Source: Rhodobacter sp. 24-YEA-8 (GTDB taxonomy: Bacteria > Pseudomonadota > Alphaproteobacteria > Rhodobacterales > Rhodobacteraceae). Taken from it: a DNA stretch of 64,000 bases. The first letter of the stretch is position 1. Each line of letters opens with the position of its first letter. Location of the stretch: assembly GCF_900105075.1 (NCBI RefSeq), contig NZ_FNSK01000001.1, forward strand, positions 2,369,001-2,433,000, in the 5' to 3' direction. The notes below the pieces were generated by a model. The model was not told where the DNA came from and searched no databases. It saw only the letters and a list, made by a program, of their open reading frames with translations. Below, piece after piece: positions 54,870 to 63,225 of this stretch. Both the position numbers and the translations under genes were made by a program.

Positions 54870-56471
54870 TTAGAGCGATACCTGGGCGCGCAGATCATCA
54901 CCGAAGATCAGCATTGTCGGCCCTTTGCGTGCAGCCCCCTCGCGCAGAAAGCCCGGCAGGGTCTCAAGTTCCGAGACGCGTTCGACATGCCAGCCCGAGG
55001 CCGCAGCGATCGCTGCAAGATCGGGCGTATAGATATCGACCCCAAGCGTCGGGATGTTCTTCGCCACCATATAGGATTTGATCTCGCCATAACCGCTGTT
55101 GTCATGAACGAGCAGGATCACCGGCACTTCTGCCTCGGTGGCAGATGCCAGTTCCGAGAGCGAGAATTGCAGCCCGCCATCGCCCGAGATCCCCACCACA
55201 GGGCGGTCATCCGCAAGCTTCGCACCGATCGCTGCAGGCAGACCATAGCCCAAAGTGCCGTAGCCCGTAGCCGAATTGAACCAGGTACCGGGCGAGGCCG
55301 CTTCATATGCCATATTCCCGGCATAGGTCAGCTGGGTCGAATCGCCCACCATCCGCACGCCTGGCAGCGTATCACGCACGATATTGAGCAGCGCCAGGTC
55401 GCGCAGATAGGCATCCGAGAGAGCGGCACGCCCCTCGCGCGCCCCTGCCGCCCGCGCCGCACCATCCTTCTTTGCGGCCGGGGGCGGGTCGGCCAGCACC
55501 GCCGCCACAAATTCCGCCGCATCCGAAGTGATCGCGAGCGAAGGGGTGATCCCCCGTGCCATATGCACCGGGTCGAGATCGACGCGGATCAGGGTGCCCG
55601 GCAGTGCGAAACCGCCATCCTCATACATGTCGTAATCGGTCAGACCCAGTTCGGTCCCGATAGCCAGGACGACATCGGCGCCCGCGATCAGCGCGCGCGT
55701 GCTGGCGACCGATGCCGAAACAGGCACCGCCAGCGCATGATCCGGCGGCAGCAGCCCCCTCGCATTGGTCGTCATCACCAGCGGCGCGTCGAACAGCTCG
55801 GCCAGCCGTCCGACTTCGGCCCGCTGTGCACCGCCACCGGCGAGGATCACCGGGCGTTCTGCGCCTTCCAGGGCCTGGATCGCCTCGCGCAGGGCTGCGG
55901 GCGCGGGTGCGGGCAGCGACAGCATCATTGGCTTTGGCAAAGGCAGATGGCCGGCATCCGCGAGCATCACATTGATCGGCAGTTCGATATGCACCGGGCG
56001 CGGCCGCGCGCCGTAGAATACCGCAAAGGCCTGGGCCAGTGCGCCCGCCAGTTCCTCGGGCCGGTTCACCGTGCGCGAGAACGCAGCCACGCCCGAAACC
56101 AGCGCCTGCTGATTGGGCAGCTCATGCAGCCAGCCCTCGCCAGAGCCCATCCGCCCATGCGCGTTGACGGTCGAAATCACCAGCATCGGGATCGAATCGC
56201 CATAGGCCTGGCCCATTGCGGTCACGATATTGGTCATGCCGGGGCCGGTGATGATGAAACAAACACCGGGCTTGCCGCTGGCACGCGCATATCCATCGGC
56301 CATAAAACCCGCGCCCTGCTCATGGCGCGGTGTCACATGGCGCACGCCGGAACCGGCGAGGCCGCGATACAGCTCTACCGTGTGAACGCCGGGGATGCCG
56401 AACACCACCTCGACGCCATAGCTGCGCAGAAGGTGGGTCAGATAAACCCCGGTTGAGATATTCGCAGTCAC
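54870..56471 (-). CDS. ThDP-dependent decarboxylase, AruI-like (5-guanidino-2-oxopentanoate decarboxylase family)
   Basis: A 533-residue thiamine-diphosphate enzyme of the acetolactate synthase fold. The PYR domain has the activating glutamate in RHEQGAGFMADGYAR; the PP domain has GDGG...N (ISGDGGLQF to VHDNSGYGEI) for ThDP-Mg. The family resembles AruI, which turns 2-ketoarginine into 4-guanidinobutyraldehyde. I am less sure of the substrate than of the fold; acetolactate synthase itself would normally have a small partner subunit, which is missing. It is the last gene of the PotABCD-like transporter operon, ten bases after the permease, so it probably acts on an imported compound or its keto derivative. 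Confidence 0.78.
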   Translation of the reverse strand: MTANISTGVYLTHLLRSYGVEVVFGIPGVHTVELYRGLAGSGVRHVTPRHEQGAGFMADGYARASGKPGVCFIITGPGMTNIVTAMGQAYGDSIPMLVISTVNAHGRMGSGEGWLHELPNQQALVSGVAAFSRTVNRPEELAGALAQAFAVFYGARPRPVHIELPINVMLADAGHLPLPKPMMLSLPAPAPAALREAIQALEGAERPVILAGGGAQRAEVGRLAELFDAPLVMTTNARGLLPPDHALAVPVSASVASTRALIAGADVVLAIGTELGLTDYDMYEDGGFALPGTLIRVDLDPVHMARGITPSLAITSDAAEFVAAVLADPPPAAKKDGAARAAGAREGRAALSDAYLRDLALLNIVRDTLPGVRMVGDSTQLTYAGNMAYEAASPGTWFNSATGYGTLGYGLPAAIGAKLADDRPVVGISGDGGLQFSLSELASATEAEVPVILLVHDNSGYGEIKSYMVAKNIPTLGVDIYTPDLAAIAAASGWHVERVSELETLPGFLREGAARKGPTMLIFGDDLRAQVSL

Positions 56472-56481
56472 GTCTTCATCC

Positions 56482-57291
56482 CTATCTTTGCTGGCCCTGC
56501 CGCAATTGCACGACGGTTTTGATCAATACGACCGCGACCACAATCGCAATCAGCACCACCGAAATCGCGGCAATTGCCGGGTCAATATTATCCCGCAAGC
56601 CCATCCACATCAGGCGCGGCAATGTCACCGCATTGACCGAGGTAATGAACAATGTCACGCCGATTTCCTCCCAGGACAGCACAAAGCTCAGGAAAAATGC
56701 GGCAATCAGGCCAAAGCGGATATTCGGCATGATGATGCGGAACACCCGCGTCATCAGCCCTGCCCCCATCGAGCGCGCGGCAAGGTCGATGCGGCGGTCC
56801 ACCTGGCTCAGTGCGACCGTGATCAGCACGACGGCGAAGGGCGCGACCATGACCGAATGCGCCAGCGCCACGCCAAAGAACGTGTCATAGCCGACGACCC
56901 CGTTCCACTGGCTGAGCGAGGTCAGGAAGAAGTAAAGCGTCAGCGCCGAGACGACCGGCGGCGCCACCATCGGCAGCATCGCGATCCCCATGTAAAGCCC
57001 GGCAAATCGCGGCTGCAGCATCCAGATGCCAAGCGCGAAAGCGGTGGCGAGAGCGGTGGAAAACAGGCTCGCGACCAGCCCGATGCGAATCGAAAGCCAG
57101 ACCCCCTGCCCCCAGGCCGGGTTCTCGATCAGCGCCCGGTAATGGCGCAATGACCATTCATCCCCGGCCATCGACAGGTTGCGCCCGGGCGTGAAGCTGA
57201 CCGGCACCACCGCAATCAGCGGCATCAGCAGAAACACCGCGACCATAGCCGCAAGGATCGTCGCAAGGAGACCCGGCTTGAGCGTGATCAT
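56482..57291 (-). CDS. ABC transporter permease (PotC-like)
   Basis: A 269-residue permease of the polyamine/opine/iron class (PotC), with six predicted helices and the EAA-type loop AARSMGAGLMTRVFRIIMPNI. Its start overlaps the stop of the PotB-like gene by four bases. Substrate judged from the set: a cationic small molecule. Confidence 0.88.
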   Translation of the reverse strand: MITLKPGLLATILAAMVAVFLLMPLIAVVPVSFTPGRNLSMAGDEWSLRHYRALIENPAWGQGVWLSIRIGLVASLFSTALATAFALGIWMLQPRFAGLYMGIAMLPMVAPPVVSALTLYFFLTSLSQWNGVVGYDTFFGVALAHSVMVAPFAVVLITVALSQVDRRIDLAARSMGAGLMTRVFRIIMPNIRFGLIAAFFLSFVLSWEEIGVTLFITSVNAVTLPRLMWMGLRDNIDPAIAAISVVLIAIVVAVVLIKTVVQLRQGQQR

Positions 57292-58100
57292 CGGCCCGGC
57301 CCTTTCGCATATTTCATCGTCAGCATCAGCAAAATGCCGATGGAGACCATCATGATCACCGAGATCGCGGCGCCAAGGCCCCAGTCCGGGCTTTGGAAGA
57401 TCCTCAGCCAGATGAGTTCCGCGACCAGCACCGAGCGACCGCCGCCAAGCAGCGCAGGCGTGACAAAGAAGCCAAGCGCGAAGACGAAGACCAGCAAAAG
57501 CGCACCGAATATGCCGGTCCTGGTCATGGGCACAAAGACCTGCCAGAAGACGCGCGCCCGCGATGCCCCCATGCCGCGCGCAGCCAGAAGCACACGTTCA
57601 TCCACCGCGCGCATGGCAGAGGCCAACGGGAAGACCGCGAAGGGGATGAGGAAATGCACCATCCCCAGCACGACGCCGAATTCATTGCGGACCAGCGTCA
57701 GCGGCTCTGCCAGCAGCCCGAGATCCTGGCCCCAGGTGTTGATGATGCCCCGGTTTGAGAGCAGCGCCAGCCAGCCAAAGGCCCGTGTCAGAACGGAAAT
57801 CCAGAAAGGGATCAGGATGCAGAGCTCGACGAAAAGCCGCATCACCGGCCCGCCCCGCACCCAGAGCAGCGTGATGATATAGGCCATTGCGACCGCCAGC
57901 ACCGTGACCAGCGCGCAGATCCTGACCGTGCGCCAGATCACGCTCAGAACCAGCGGATCGGTCAGCGCGGTCTTGTACTGGTCAAGCCCGGGCTCGGGGA
58001 GGGTCACGCTCCAGCGCATGACGCCGAGGAACGGGATCAGATAAGCCAGCGCCAGGAAAATCAGCAGCGGAGCCAGCAGAAACAGGCGGGATCGGAGCAT
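57288..58100 (-). CDS. ABC transporter permease (PotB-like)
   Basis: A 270-residue permease (PotB type) with six helices and the loop LAARGMGASRARVFWQVFVPM. I start at 58100, with a GAGGGGG site upstream; the frame extends six codons further. Pairs with the PotC-like permease. Confidence 0.88.
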   Translation of the reverse strand: MLRSRLFLLAPLLIFLALAYLIPFLGVMRWSVTLPEPGLDQYKTALTDPLVLSVIWRTVRICALVTVLAVAMAYIITLLWVRGGPVMRLFVELCILIPFWISVLTRAFGWLALLSNRGIINTWGQDLGLLAEPLTLVRNEFGVVLGMVHFLIPFAVFPLASAMRAVDERVLLAARGMGASRARVFWQVFVPMTRTGIFGALLLVFVFALGFFVTPALLGGGRSVLVAELIWLRIFQSPDWGLGAAISVIMMVSIGILLMLTMKYAKGPGR

Positions 58101-58120
58101 GGGCACCCCCTCGGGCAAGA

Positions 58121-58147
58121 GACCCCGGGCCGGAATGGCCAGGGGTC
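58121..58147 (-). other. Hairpin between receptor and permease genes
   Basis: GACCCC and GGCC pair with GGCC and GGGGTC around one mismatch, in the gap after the receptor stop. Its place is the same as that of the smoE-smoF hairpin, so it may likewise limit permease expression or protect receptor mRNA. Confidence 0.45.
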
Positions 58148-58169
58148 AGGGGTTCAGGTCGGGTTCAGG

Positions 58170-59282
58170 TCAGGCCGAGATGATCTTCAGATATTCATCC
58201 AGCGCCGGGCCGTAATTGGTCTCATACCAGGCCATATCGATCGGCATTTGCTGGGCATAGTTATCAGCGGCCACCGGGTTGTATCTGGCATCTTCGGCCG
58301 GCAGCAGCGCATCTGCGGCCGGGTTCGCCGGCCCCTGACCCAGCATCTCGAACATGATCAGCTGTTTCTTGGGATCCTGCACCGAGGCGAGGAACTGCAT
58401 CGCGGTTTCGGCACCGCCGGGATTGCCCTTCACCACGCCAAGCGCGCCGGGCGAGACGAAGCCATCCTTCCAGATGAATTTCACGTCGCCGCCCGAATCC
58501 TGTTCGATCAGGCGCGCGCGGGTCGACCAGACAATGGCCATCGAGGCCTCGCCATCCAGCAGCAGCGACTGGCTTTCCGCCCCGCCACCCCAGAAGGCCA
58601 CGACATTGTCCCGGAAGGCCGCAAGCTTCTTATGCGCGCGCTCGATATCCAGCGGATAAAGATCTGCCGGTGCCACACCATCGGCCAGCAAAGCCGCCTC
58701 CCAGACACCAACGCCCCATTTATAAAGCGCGCGTTTGCCGGGAAATTTTTCCACATCGAAGAAATCTGCGATGCCGGTCGGCGGGTTGTCCCCGAATTTC
58801 TTCGCATCATAGGCAATGACGTAAGAGAAGAAATAGGTCGAGGCGGCATAGTCCCAGCCAAAACCCTCGCGGAATTTCGACTTGTCGACCACTGTGTAGT
58901 CGATGGGCTCCATCATACCCTTTTTGCCAAGTGCTTCGGCCGAGAACGGATCGACATCCACGAGGTCCCAGGTCGGTTTGCCGCTTTCCACCTGGGCCTG
59001 GATCGCGCCCTCGGTCGGGCCCGATCCGTCCTGGCGCACGGTGATGCCCGTCTCCTCAAGGAAGGGCTTGCCATAGGCCGCATCATAGGCGGTACCGGCA
59101 TCGCCGCCCCAATTCACCAGTACCAGTTCTTTGGTCTGCGCATCGGCGCGGCTTCCCAGCCCGACCGCAGATGTTCCCAGCAAAAGCGCAAGACCCGTGT
59201 TGAAATTCCGCCGCGAAATCTGACCCTTGCGGGCTTTCATCGCGAGGATTTCCAACTGATCACGCTGGAAAGGTCCGTTCAT
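58170..59282 (-). CDS. ABC transporter substrate-binding protein (PotD-like, Tat-type signal)
   Basis: A 370-residue extracellular receptor of the spermidine/putrescine-type class. The export signal contains ISRRNFNTGLALLLGTSAVG, a twin-arginine motif, followed by cleavage at ADA-Q. VLVNWGGDAGTAYDAAYGKPF and WDLVDVDPFSAEALGKKG are typical. Start at 59282 with an AGGGAG site. The Tat signal suggests export in a folded state. Ligand unknown; polyamine, guanidino compound or opine are candidates. Confidence 0.87.
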   Translation of the reverse strand: MNGPFQRDQLEILAMKARKGQISRRNFNTGLALLLGTSAVGLGSRADAQTKELVLVNWGGDAGTAYDAAYGKPFLEETGITVRQDGSGPTEGAIQAQVESGKPTWDLVDVDPFSAEALGKKGMMEPIDYTVVDKSKFREGFGWDYAASTYFFSYVIAYDAKKFGDNPPTGIADFFDVEKFPGKRALYKWGVGVWEAALLADGVAPADLYPLDIERAHKKLAAFRDNVVAFWGGGAESQSLLLDGEASMAIVWSTRARLIEQDSGGDVKFIWKDGFVSPGALGVVKGNPGGAETAMQFLASVQDPKKQLIMFEMLGQGPANPAADALLPAEDARYNPVAADNYAQQMPIDMAWYETNYGPALDEYLKIISA

Positions 59283-59357
59283 AATCCATCTCCCTGTTGA
59301 GGATTTTCTGTCTCCCGGCGCCCGCATCTGATGGCGGATCTGTCCCGGATCGTTCGC

Positions 59358-60386
59358 TTAAAGCATGAAACCGCGGCTCGCCTCCCAGCTGGTCCAGACC
59401 GCAGCACCCGGGGCAAGACCCTCCGGGAGTTTCGCAGTCGGCATATGGAGGGTAACCGGCACGCCGCCTTTGGTCGCCAGCGCAAGGCGGGTTTCGGCGC
59501 CAAGATAGGTCAGGTCGCGCAATTCGACCGGCAGCGCATTGCCGCAGGTGGGCTCGGTCAGCGAGAGGCCCATATTCTCCGGCCTGATCGCCAGGTTGTC
59601 GCCCGTCCCATCCGGCAGGTGAATGGCGCGGCCTTCGATCTGCGAGGCTGTCACCGGCAGAATATTGATATCGCCCAGGAATTCCGCAACGAACCGATTC
59701 GAGGGCCGTTCATAGACCTCGCGCGGCGGCGCGATCTGCTGCAACTGACCCTTCTCGAAAATCGCAATCCTGGAGGAAAGAGCCAGGGCTTCTTCCTGGT
59801 CATGGGTCACGAAAACAAAGGTGGTGCCGGTTTCCTGGTGGATCCGGCGCATCTCATCCTGCATCTGCCCGCGCAGGTTCTTATCCAACGCTGAAAACGG
59901 CTCGTCCAGCAGCAGAACCGGCGGTGAATAGGCCAGCGCGCGGGCCAGAGCGACCCGCTGCTGCTGCCCTCCCGACAGGCCCGCAGGCCGTTTATGGCCA
60001 TGCCCGCCAAGGCCGACCATCTCGACCATGTCTTTGACACGTCTGGAAATATCCGCCGCTGAACGCCCCTGCACCTTCAGCGGAAAGGCGATGTTTTCCT
60101 CGACCGTCATATGCGGGAACAGCGCATAGCCCTGAAACACCATGCCAAAACCGCGCGCCTCGGGCGGCGTTTCGGTCATCTCGCGCCCGTCCAGTGTCAG
60201 CTGCCCCGAGGTGGGGGCCTCGAAACCTGAAAGGATCATCAGGAACGTGGTTTTCCCCGATCCCGAAGGCCCGAGAAGCGTCACAAACTCGCCGCGCCCG
60301 ACGGTCATGGAAATGTCCTTCAGCGCGGTGAAGCGCCCGAACATCTTGCCGATCCCTGATGCTCCGATTTCTGCTGCCTGCGTCAC
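59358..60386 (-). CDS. ABC transporter ATP-binding protein (PotA-like)
   Basis: A 342-residue ATPase: Walker A GPSGSGKTTFLMI, Q-loop FQGYALFPHM, signature LSGGQQQRVALARA, Walker B LLLDEPFSALD and H-loop FVTHDQEEA, with a C-terminal TOBE domain (IRPENMGLSL). It heads the receptor-permease-decarboxylase operon; upstream is a 12-base motif shared with the LysR/M20 promoter. Confidence 0.9.
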   Translation of the reverse strand: MTQAAEIGASGIGKMFGRFTALKDISMTVGRGEFVTLLGPSGSGKTTFLMILSGFEAPTSGQLTLDGREMTETPPEARGFGMVFQGYALFPHMTVEENIAFPLKVQGRSAADISRRVKDMVEMVGLGGHGHKRPAGLSGGQQQRVALARALAYSPPVLLLDEPFSALDKNLRGQMQDEMRRIHQETGTTFVFVTHDQEEALALSSRIAIFEKGQLQQIAPPREVYERPSNRFVAEFLGDINILPVTASQIEGRAIHLPDGTGDNLAIRPENMGLSLTEPTCGNALPVELRDLTYLGAETRLALATKGGVPVTLHMPTAKLPEGLAPGAAVWTSWEASRGFML

Positions 60387-60524
60387 TTGGTATCCCTTGC
60401 CAGAGTTCCGGGTGCCGGCGCCGGCCGCAGGTTGCGGCGGGAACCGGGCAGAATATCCACCTGAGCCTGAGATGCGGGGCTCTGAAAAACAATAGAAAGT
60501 TTTTCACCCATTCGGGAAACAGAA

Positions 60525-60536
60525 TTTGCCGAACCT
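60525..60536. promoter_or_regulatory. Shared motif TTTGCCGAACCT, copy 1
   Basis: This 12-mer lies about 140 bases upstream of the PotA-like gene. An identical copy lies at 61512-61523 in the LysR/M20 divergent promoter. It may be a binding site for the LysR-type regulator. Confidence 0.45.
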
Positions 60537-60558
60537 CCTCCTGCCGATCAAAAAGGCA

Positions 60559-61443
60559 TCAATCTCCGATCAGCTCGCCCAGAAGCCAGTCCCGAAAGGC
60601 CCCGACCGTCGGGTTGCCCGCCTTTTCCGGTGGTACGACCATGAAATAGGATCGGACCGAACGTACCGAAAGGTCAAAGGGCCTGACCAGATGGCCGGCG
60701 CGGATCGCATCCTGGCAGATGAACTCATCGCCCATCGCGATGCCCTGGGCGCCAAGCGCTGCCGCGTAAACCAGGTTCATATCGGCAAAACGGATGCCAT
60801 TCTGCGCCGCTTCGACCGGCATACCGGCAAGGCGGAACCAGCTTTCCCAATCCTCGTAATCGCCCAGATGCAGCAAAGTGGCGCCCAGAAGCGCGCCGGT
60901 ATCCGCCATCGATTCAAAGCGGTTCAGCCAGGCCGGGCTGCAAAGCGGCGTGAAATCCACCTCCTTCAACAGCTCGACATCCATCCCGGGCTGGTTGCCT
61001 TCGCCAAAGGTGATGAAAATATCGACATCGGGGTTCGCAACTTCATCCAGCCGGCGCGGCGTCTGCACCGAAAGCGTAACATCCGGAAAATCCGCAACAA
61101 ACCCGCCGATCTTGCCGCAAAGCCAGCTGGAGGCAAAGCCCGGCGGACAGCTGACCGACAGCGTTCCGGTCACGCCCCGCGCCGCATTGCGCGTGGCCGA
61201 TCCCGCAATCATCGACAGCGCGCGGCGGATATCTGTGGCATAGGCCTGGCCCTGCGGCGTCAGTTCGACCCTTGTGCCGATGCGGCTGGTCAGGCGAAAG
61301 CCGAGATCGCGCTCCAGCAGCCGCAGCTGATGGCTGACCGCACTGCGGGTCAGGTTCAGCTCATCCGCCGCCTGCCAGACCGTGCCATGGCGGGCAAAGC
61401 TCTCCAGCGCGCGCAACGCCTGGGTCGAGGGGATACGGGCCAT
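60559..61443 (-). CDS. LysR-family transcriptional regulator
   Basis: A 294-residue LysR protein of the GcvA type. The N-terminal helix-turn-helix is STQALRALESFARHGTVWQAADELNLTRSAVSHQLRLLE, with an effector domain after it (GTLSVSCPPGFASSWL ... DIFITFGEGNQPG). I start at the ATG at 61443, with a GAGGTG site; 61 further upstream codons overlap the promoter. Divergent from the M20 gene and adjacent to the transporter operon, so it is likely to control both. Confidence 0.9.
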   Translation of the reverse strand: MARIPSTQALRALESFARHGTVWQAADELNLTRSAVSHQLRLLERDLGFRLTSRIGTRVELTPQGQAYATDIRRALSMIAGSATRNAARGVTGTLSVSCPPGFASSWLCGKIGGFVADFPDVTLSVQTPRRLDEVANPDVDIFITFGEGNQPGMDVELLKEVDFTPLCSPAWLNRFESMADTGALLGATLLHLGDYEDWESWFRLAGMPVEAAQNGIRFADMNLVYAAALGAQGIAMGDEFICQDAIRAGHLVRPFDLSVRSVRSYFMVVPPEKAGNPTVGAFRDWLLGELIGD

Positions 61444-61501
61444 GCTCACCTCGCTGGCTTTGCGCCAGTCTGCGGCTTTCCCCGCCCGGCACAAGCAAAA
61501 G

Positions 61502-61538
61502 GTGAATTTTCTTTGCCGAACCTGGGAAAAGGTTTCAC
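61502..61538. promoter_or_regulatory. LysR-M20 divergent promoter with shared motif, copy 2
   Basis: GTGAA (61502-61506) and TTCAC (61534-61538), with TTTTC/GAAAA inside, form an interrupted inverted repeat. It encloses the 12-mer TTTGCCGAACCT (61512-61523) also found at 60525-60536. Likely site for LysR autoregulation and activation. Confidence 0.5.
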
Positions 61539-61624
61539 TTTCGCGCAACCGCGACGCGCTGTTAGCCCTGAAAGAAGAATGGCGGCCCCTTCCGCCCCCT
61601 TGCCCCAGAACCGGAGCCCGGGTC

Positions 61625-63208
61625 ATGTCTCAGCTTTCCGCCGCCCAGTCCACCGCCCTTGCCAGCGTCACAGCCCGTGCAGCCGAGCATTCGGACTGGT
61701 GCGCCACGATCTTTTCCTATGGCGAAACCGCCTGGCGCGAATACCGTTCCTGCGCCTGGTATGTCGAAAAGCTGCGTGCCGAAGGGTTCGACGTCGAAGA
61801 GGGATCGGCGGGGATGCCGACCGCCTTTTGTGCCACCTGGTCGAACGGGCCCGAATCTGCGGGTGCCCCGGTGATCGGCATGTATGCGGAATATGACGCC
61901 GTTCCGGGCAATTGCCAGGCAGCCTCCACCCGGCGCGAGCCGCGCGAAGGCCTGGGCTATCAGGCCGGCGGCCATACCGATCCGCATTCGGGCCTCGGGA
62001 TTGCCGGGCTCGCGGGGCTTCTGGCCACCAAAGCCGCGATGGAGAAACACGGCATTAAAGGCGGGCTGCGCTTTACCGGCGAGCCGGCGGAAAAGGTGCG
62101 TGGCTCAAAGCCGATCCATGCCGCAAAAGGCTATTATGACGGGCTGGCGGCGATCCTCTCGTTCCACCCATTCTACATGCTGCCGATGTGCAATACGGTG
62201 CGCTGGAACACGCATTGTGGCGCGGCCTATGCGATGATCTACCGTTTTATCTGCGATGAGCCGCAAAACTGGGGCGCGCATGACGGCGCGCCCATCCCGC
62301 AATCGCATTCGGCGGTACGTGCGCCCGGCGCCAATGACGCGCTGAACCTGATGTTCCTGACGTCAAAATCCCTGCGCGATTCGATGTTGCCGCATCAGGG
62401 CGGCTGGTCAATTTCCGAGGCGATCCTGACGGCTGGCCAGGCCACCGCTGACAACCTTCCCGCAGGTCTCGCCGAAATCCAGTATATGATGCGGGTGCCG
62501 ACCCTTGCCATGGCCGAGGCGGTGACCGCCGCACTGGATCGCAACGCCGAACATGCAGCGGCGATGACAGGCTGCCGCGTGGAACGGCACTGGGTCTGCA
62601 AATCGCGCCCCGGTCTTGCGAACCACGCCATCGCAAATGTGGTCTGGGAAGCGATGCAGGCCACCGGCGCCCCCGCATGGGGCGAGGCCGCGAAAGACAT
62701 CGCCCGCGAGATCCAGTCGGGTCTCGGCCTCTCGCCCATGGCAGAGCCCTTCATCCCCGAGATGACACGGCTGATAACGCCGCAGGAGGCCGAACGGATC
62801 CTGCGCGAAGATCTGCCACCCTCGCAGGCCAATTCCACCTCGGATGATTACACCGACATGACCTGGCACGCGCCCACCGCGCGGTTCTACATCGCGCGGC
62901 CTGCGCTGAGCGCCCCTAAGGGCTATGTCTACCCGTCCTGGGTGATGAACGCGCTTGGCGGCATCCCCGAGACCATCGACCCTATGGTGCAGACCGCCGC
63001 CGGGGTGCTGGCGCTCTCGGCGCTGCGCATCCTCGAAGATGCGGAGACCCGCGCCGCGATGTGGGCCGAATTCGAGACCCGCCGCGCCGCTGCGCCGATC
63101 CCGCCTCTTTGCGATTACGACCCGCCCATCCATTTCCGCTGGCCGGAATATGTCACCACCCCACGCGGGCGCGACTGGTGGATTCCCTCCACCATGCCAG
63201 GCGCCTGA
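61625..63208 (+). CDS. M20-family amidohydrolase (AbgB-like)
   Basis: A 527-residue metal-dependent hydrolase of the M20/AbgB type. Early segments are VIGMYAEYDAVPGN and GGHTDPHSGLGIAGLAG with likely metal ligands His and Asp. The catalytic region reads GEPAEKVRGSK, where most M20 enzymes have AEE, so the second glutamate, normally a metal ligand, is Lys. The ligand His may be that of ILSFHPFYM. A C-terminal insert (about 430-500) is usual in AbgB-like proteins. Start at 61625 with a GGAG site. The enzyme should cleave an amide bond; the substrate is probably delivered by the neighbouring importer. Confidence 0.82.
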   Translation: MSQLSAAQSTALASVTARAAEHSDWCATIFSYGETAWREYRSCAWYVEKLRAEGFDVEEGSAGMPTAFCATWSNGPESAGAPVIGMYAEYDAVPGNCQAASTRREPREGLGYQAGGHTDPHSGLGIAGLAGLLATKAAMEKHGIKGGLRFTGEPAEKVRGSKPIHAAKGYYDGLAAILSFHPFYMLPMCNTVRWNTHCGAAYAMIYRFICDEPQNWGAHDGAPIPQSHSAVRAPGANDALNLMFLTSKSLRDSMLPHQGGWSISEAILTAGQATADNLPAGLAEIQYMMRVPTLAMAEAVTAALDRNAEHAAAMTGCRVERHWVCKSRPGLANHAIANVVWEAMQATGAPAWGEAAKDIAREIQSGLGLSPMAEPFIPEMTRLITPQEAERILREDLPPSQANSTSDDYTDMTWHAPTARFYIARPALSAPKGYVYPSWVMNALGGIPETIDPMVQTAAGVLALSALRILEDAETRAAMWAEFETRRAAAPIPPLCDYDPPIHFRWPEYVTTPRGRDWWIPSTMPGA

Positions 63209-63225
63209 CCCAACAGGAGAGAAAA

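Noticed and set aside
54864..56456. A 530-codon plus-strand frame opposite the AruI-like gene
   Set aside because: Antisense shadow beginning in the pckA terminator; His/Arg-rich with no motifs.
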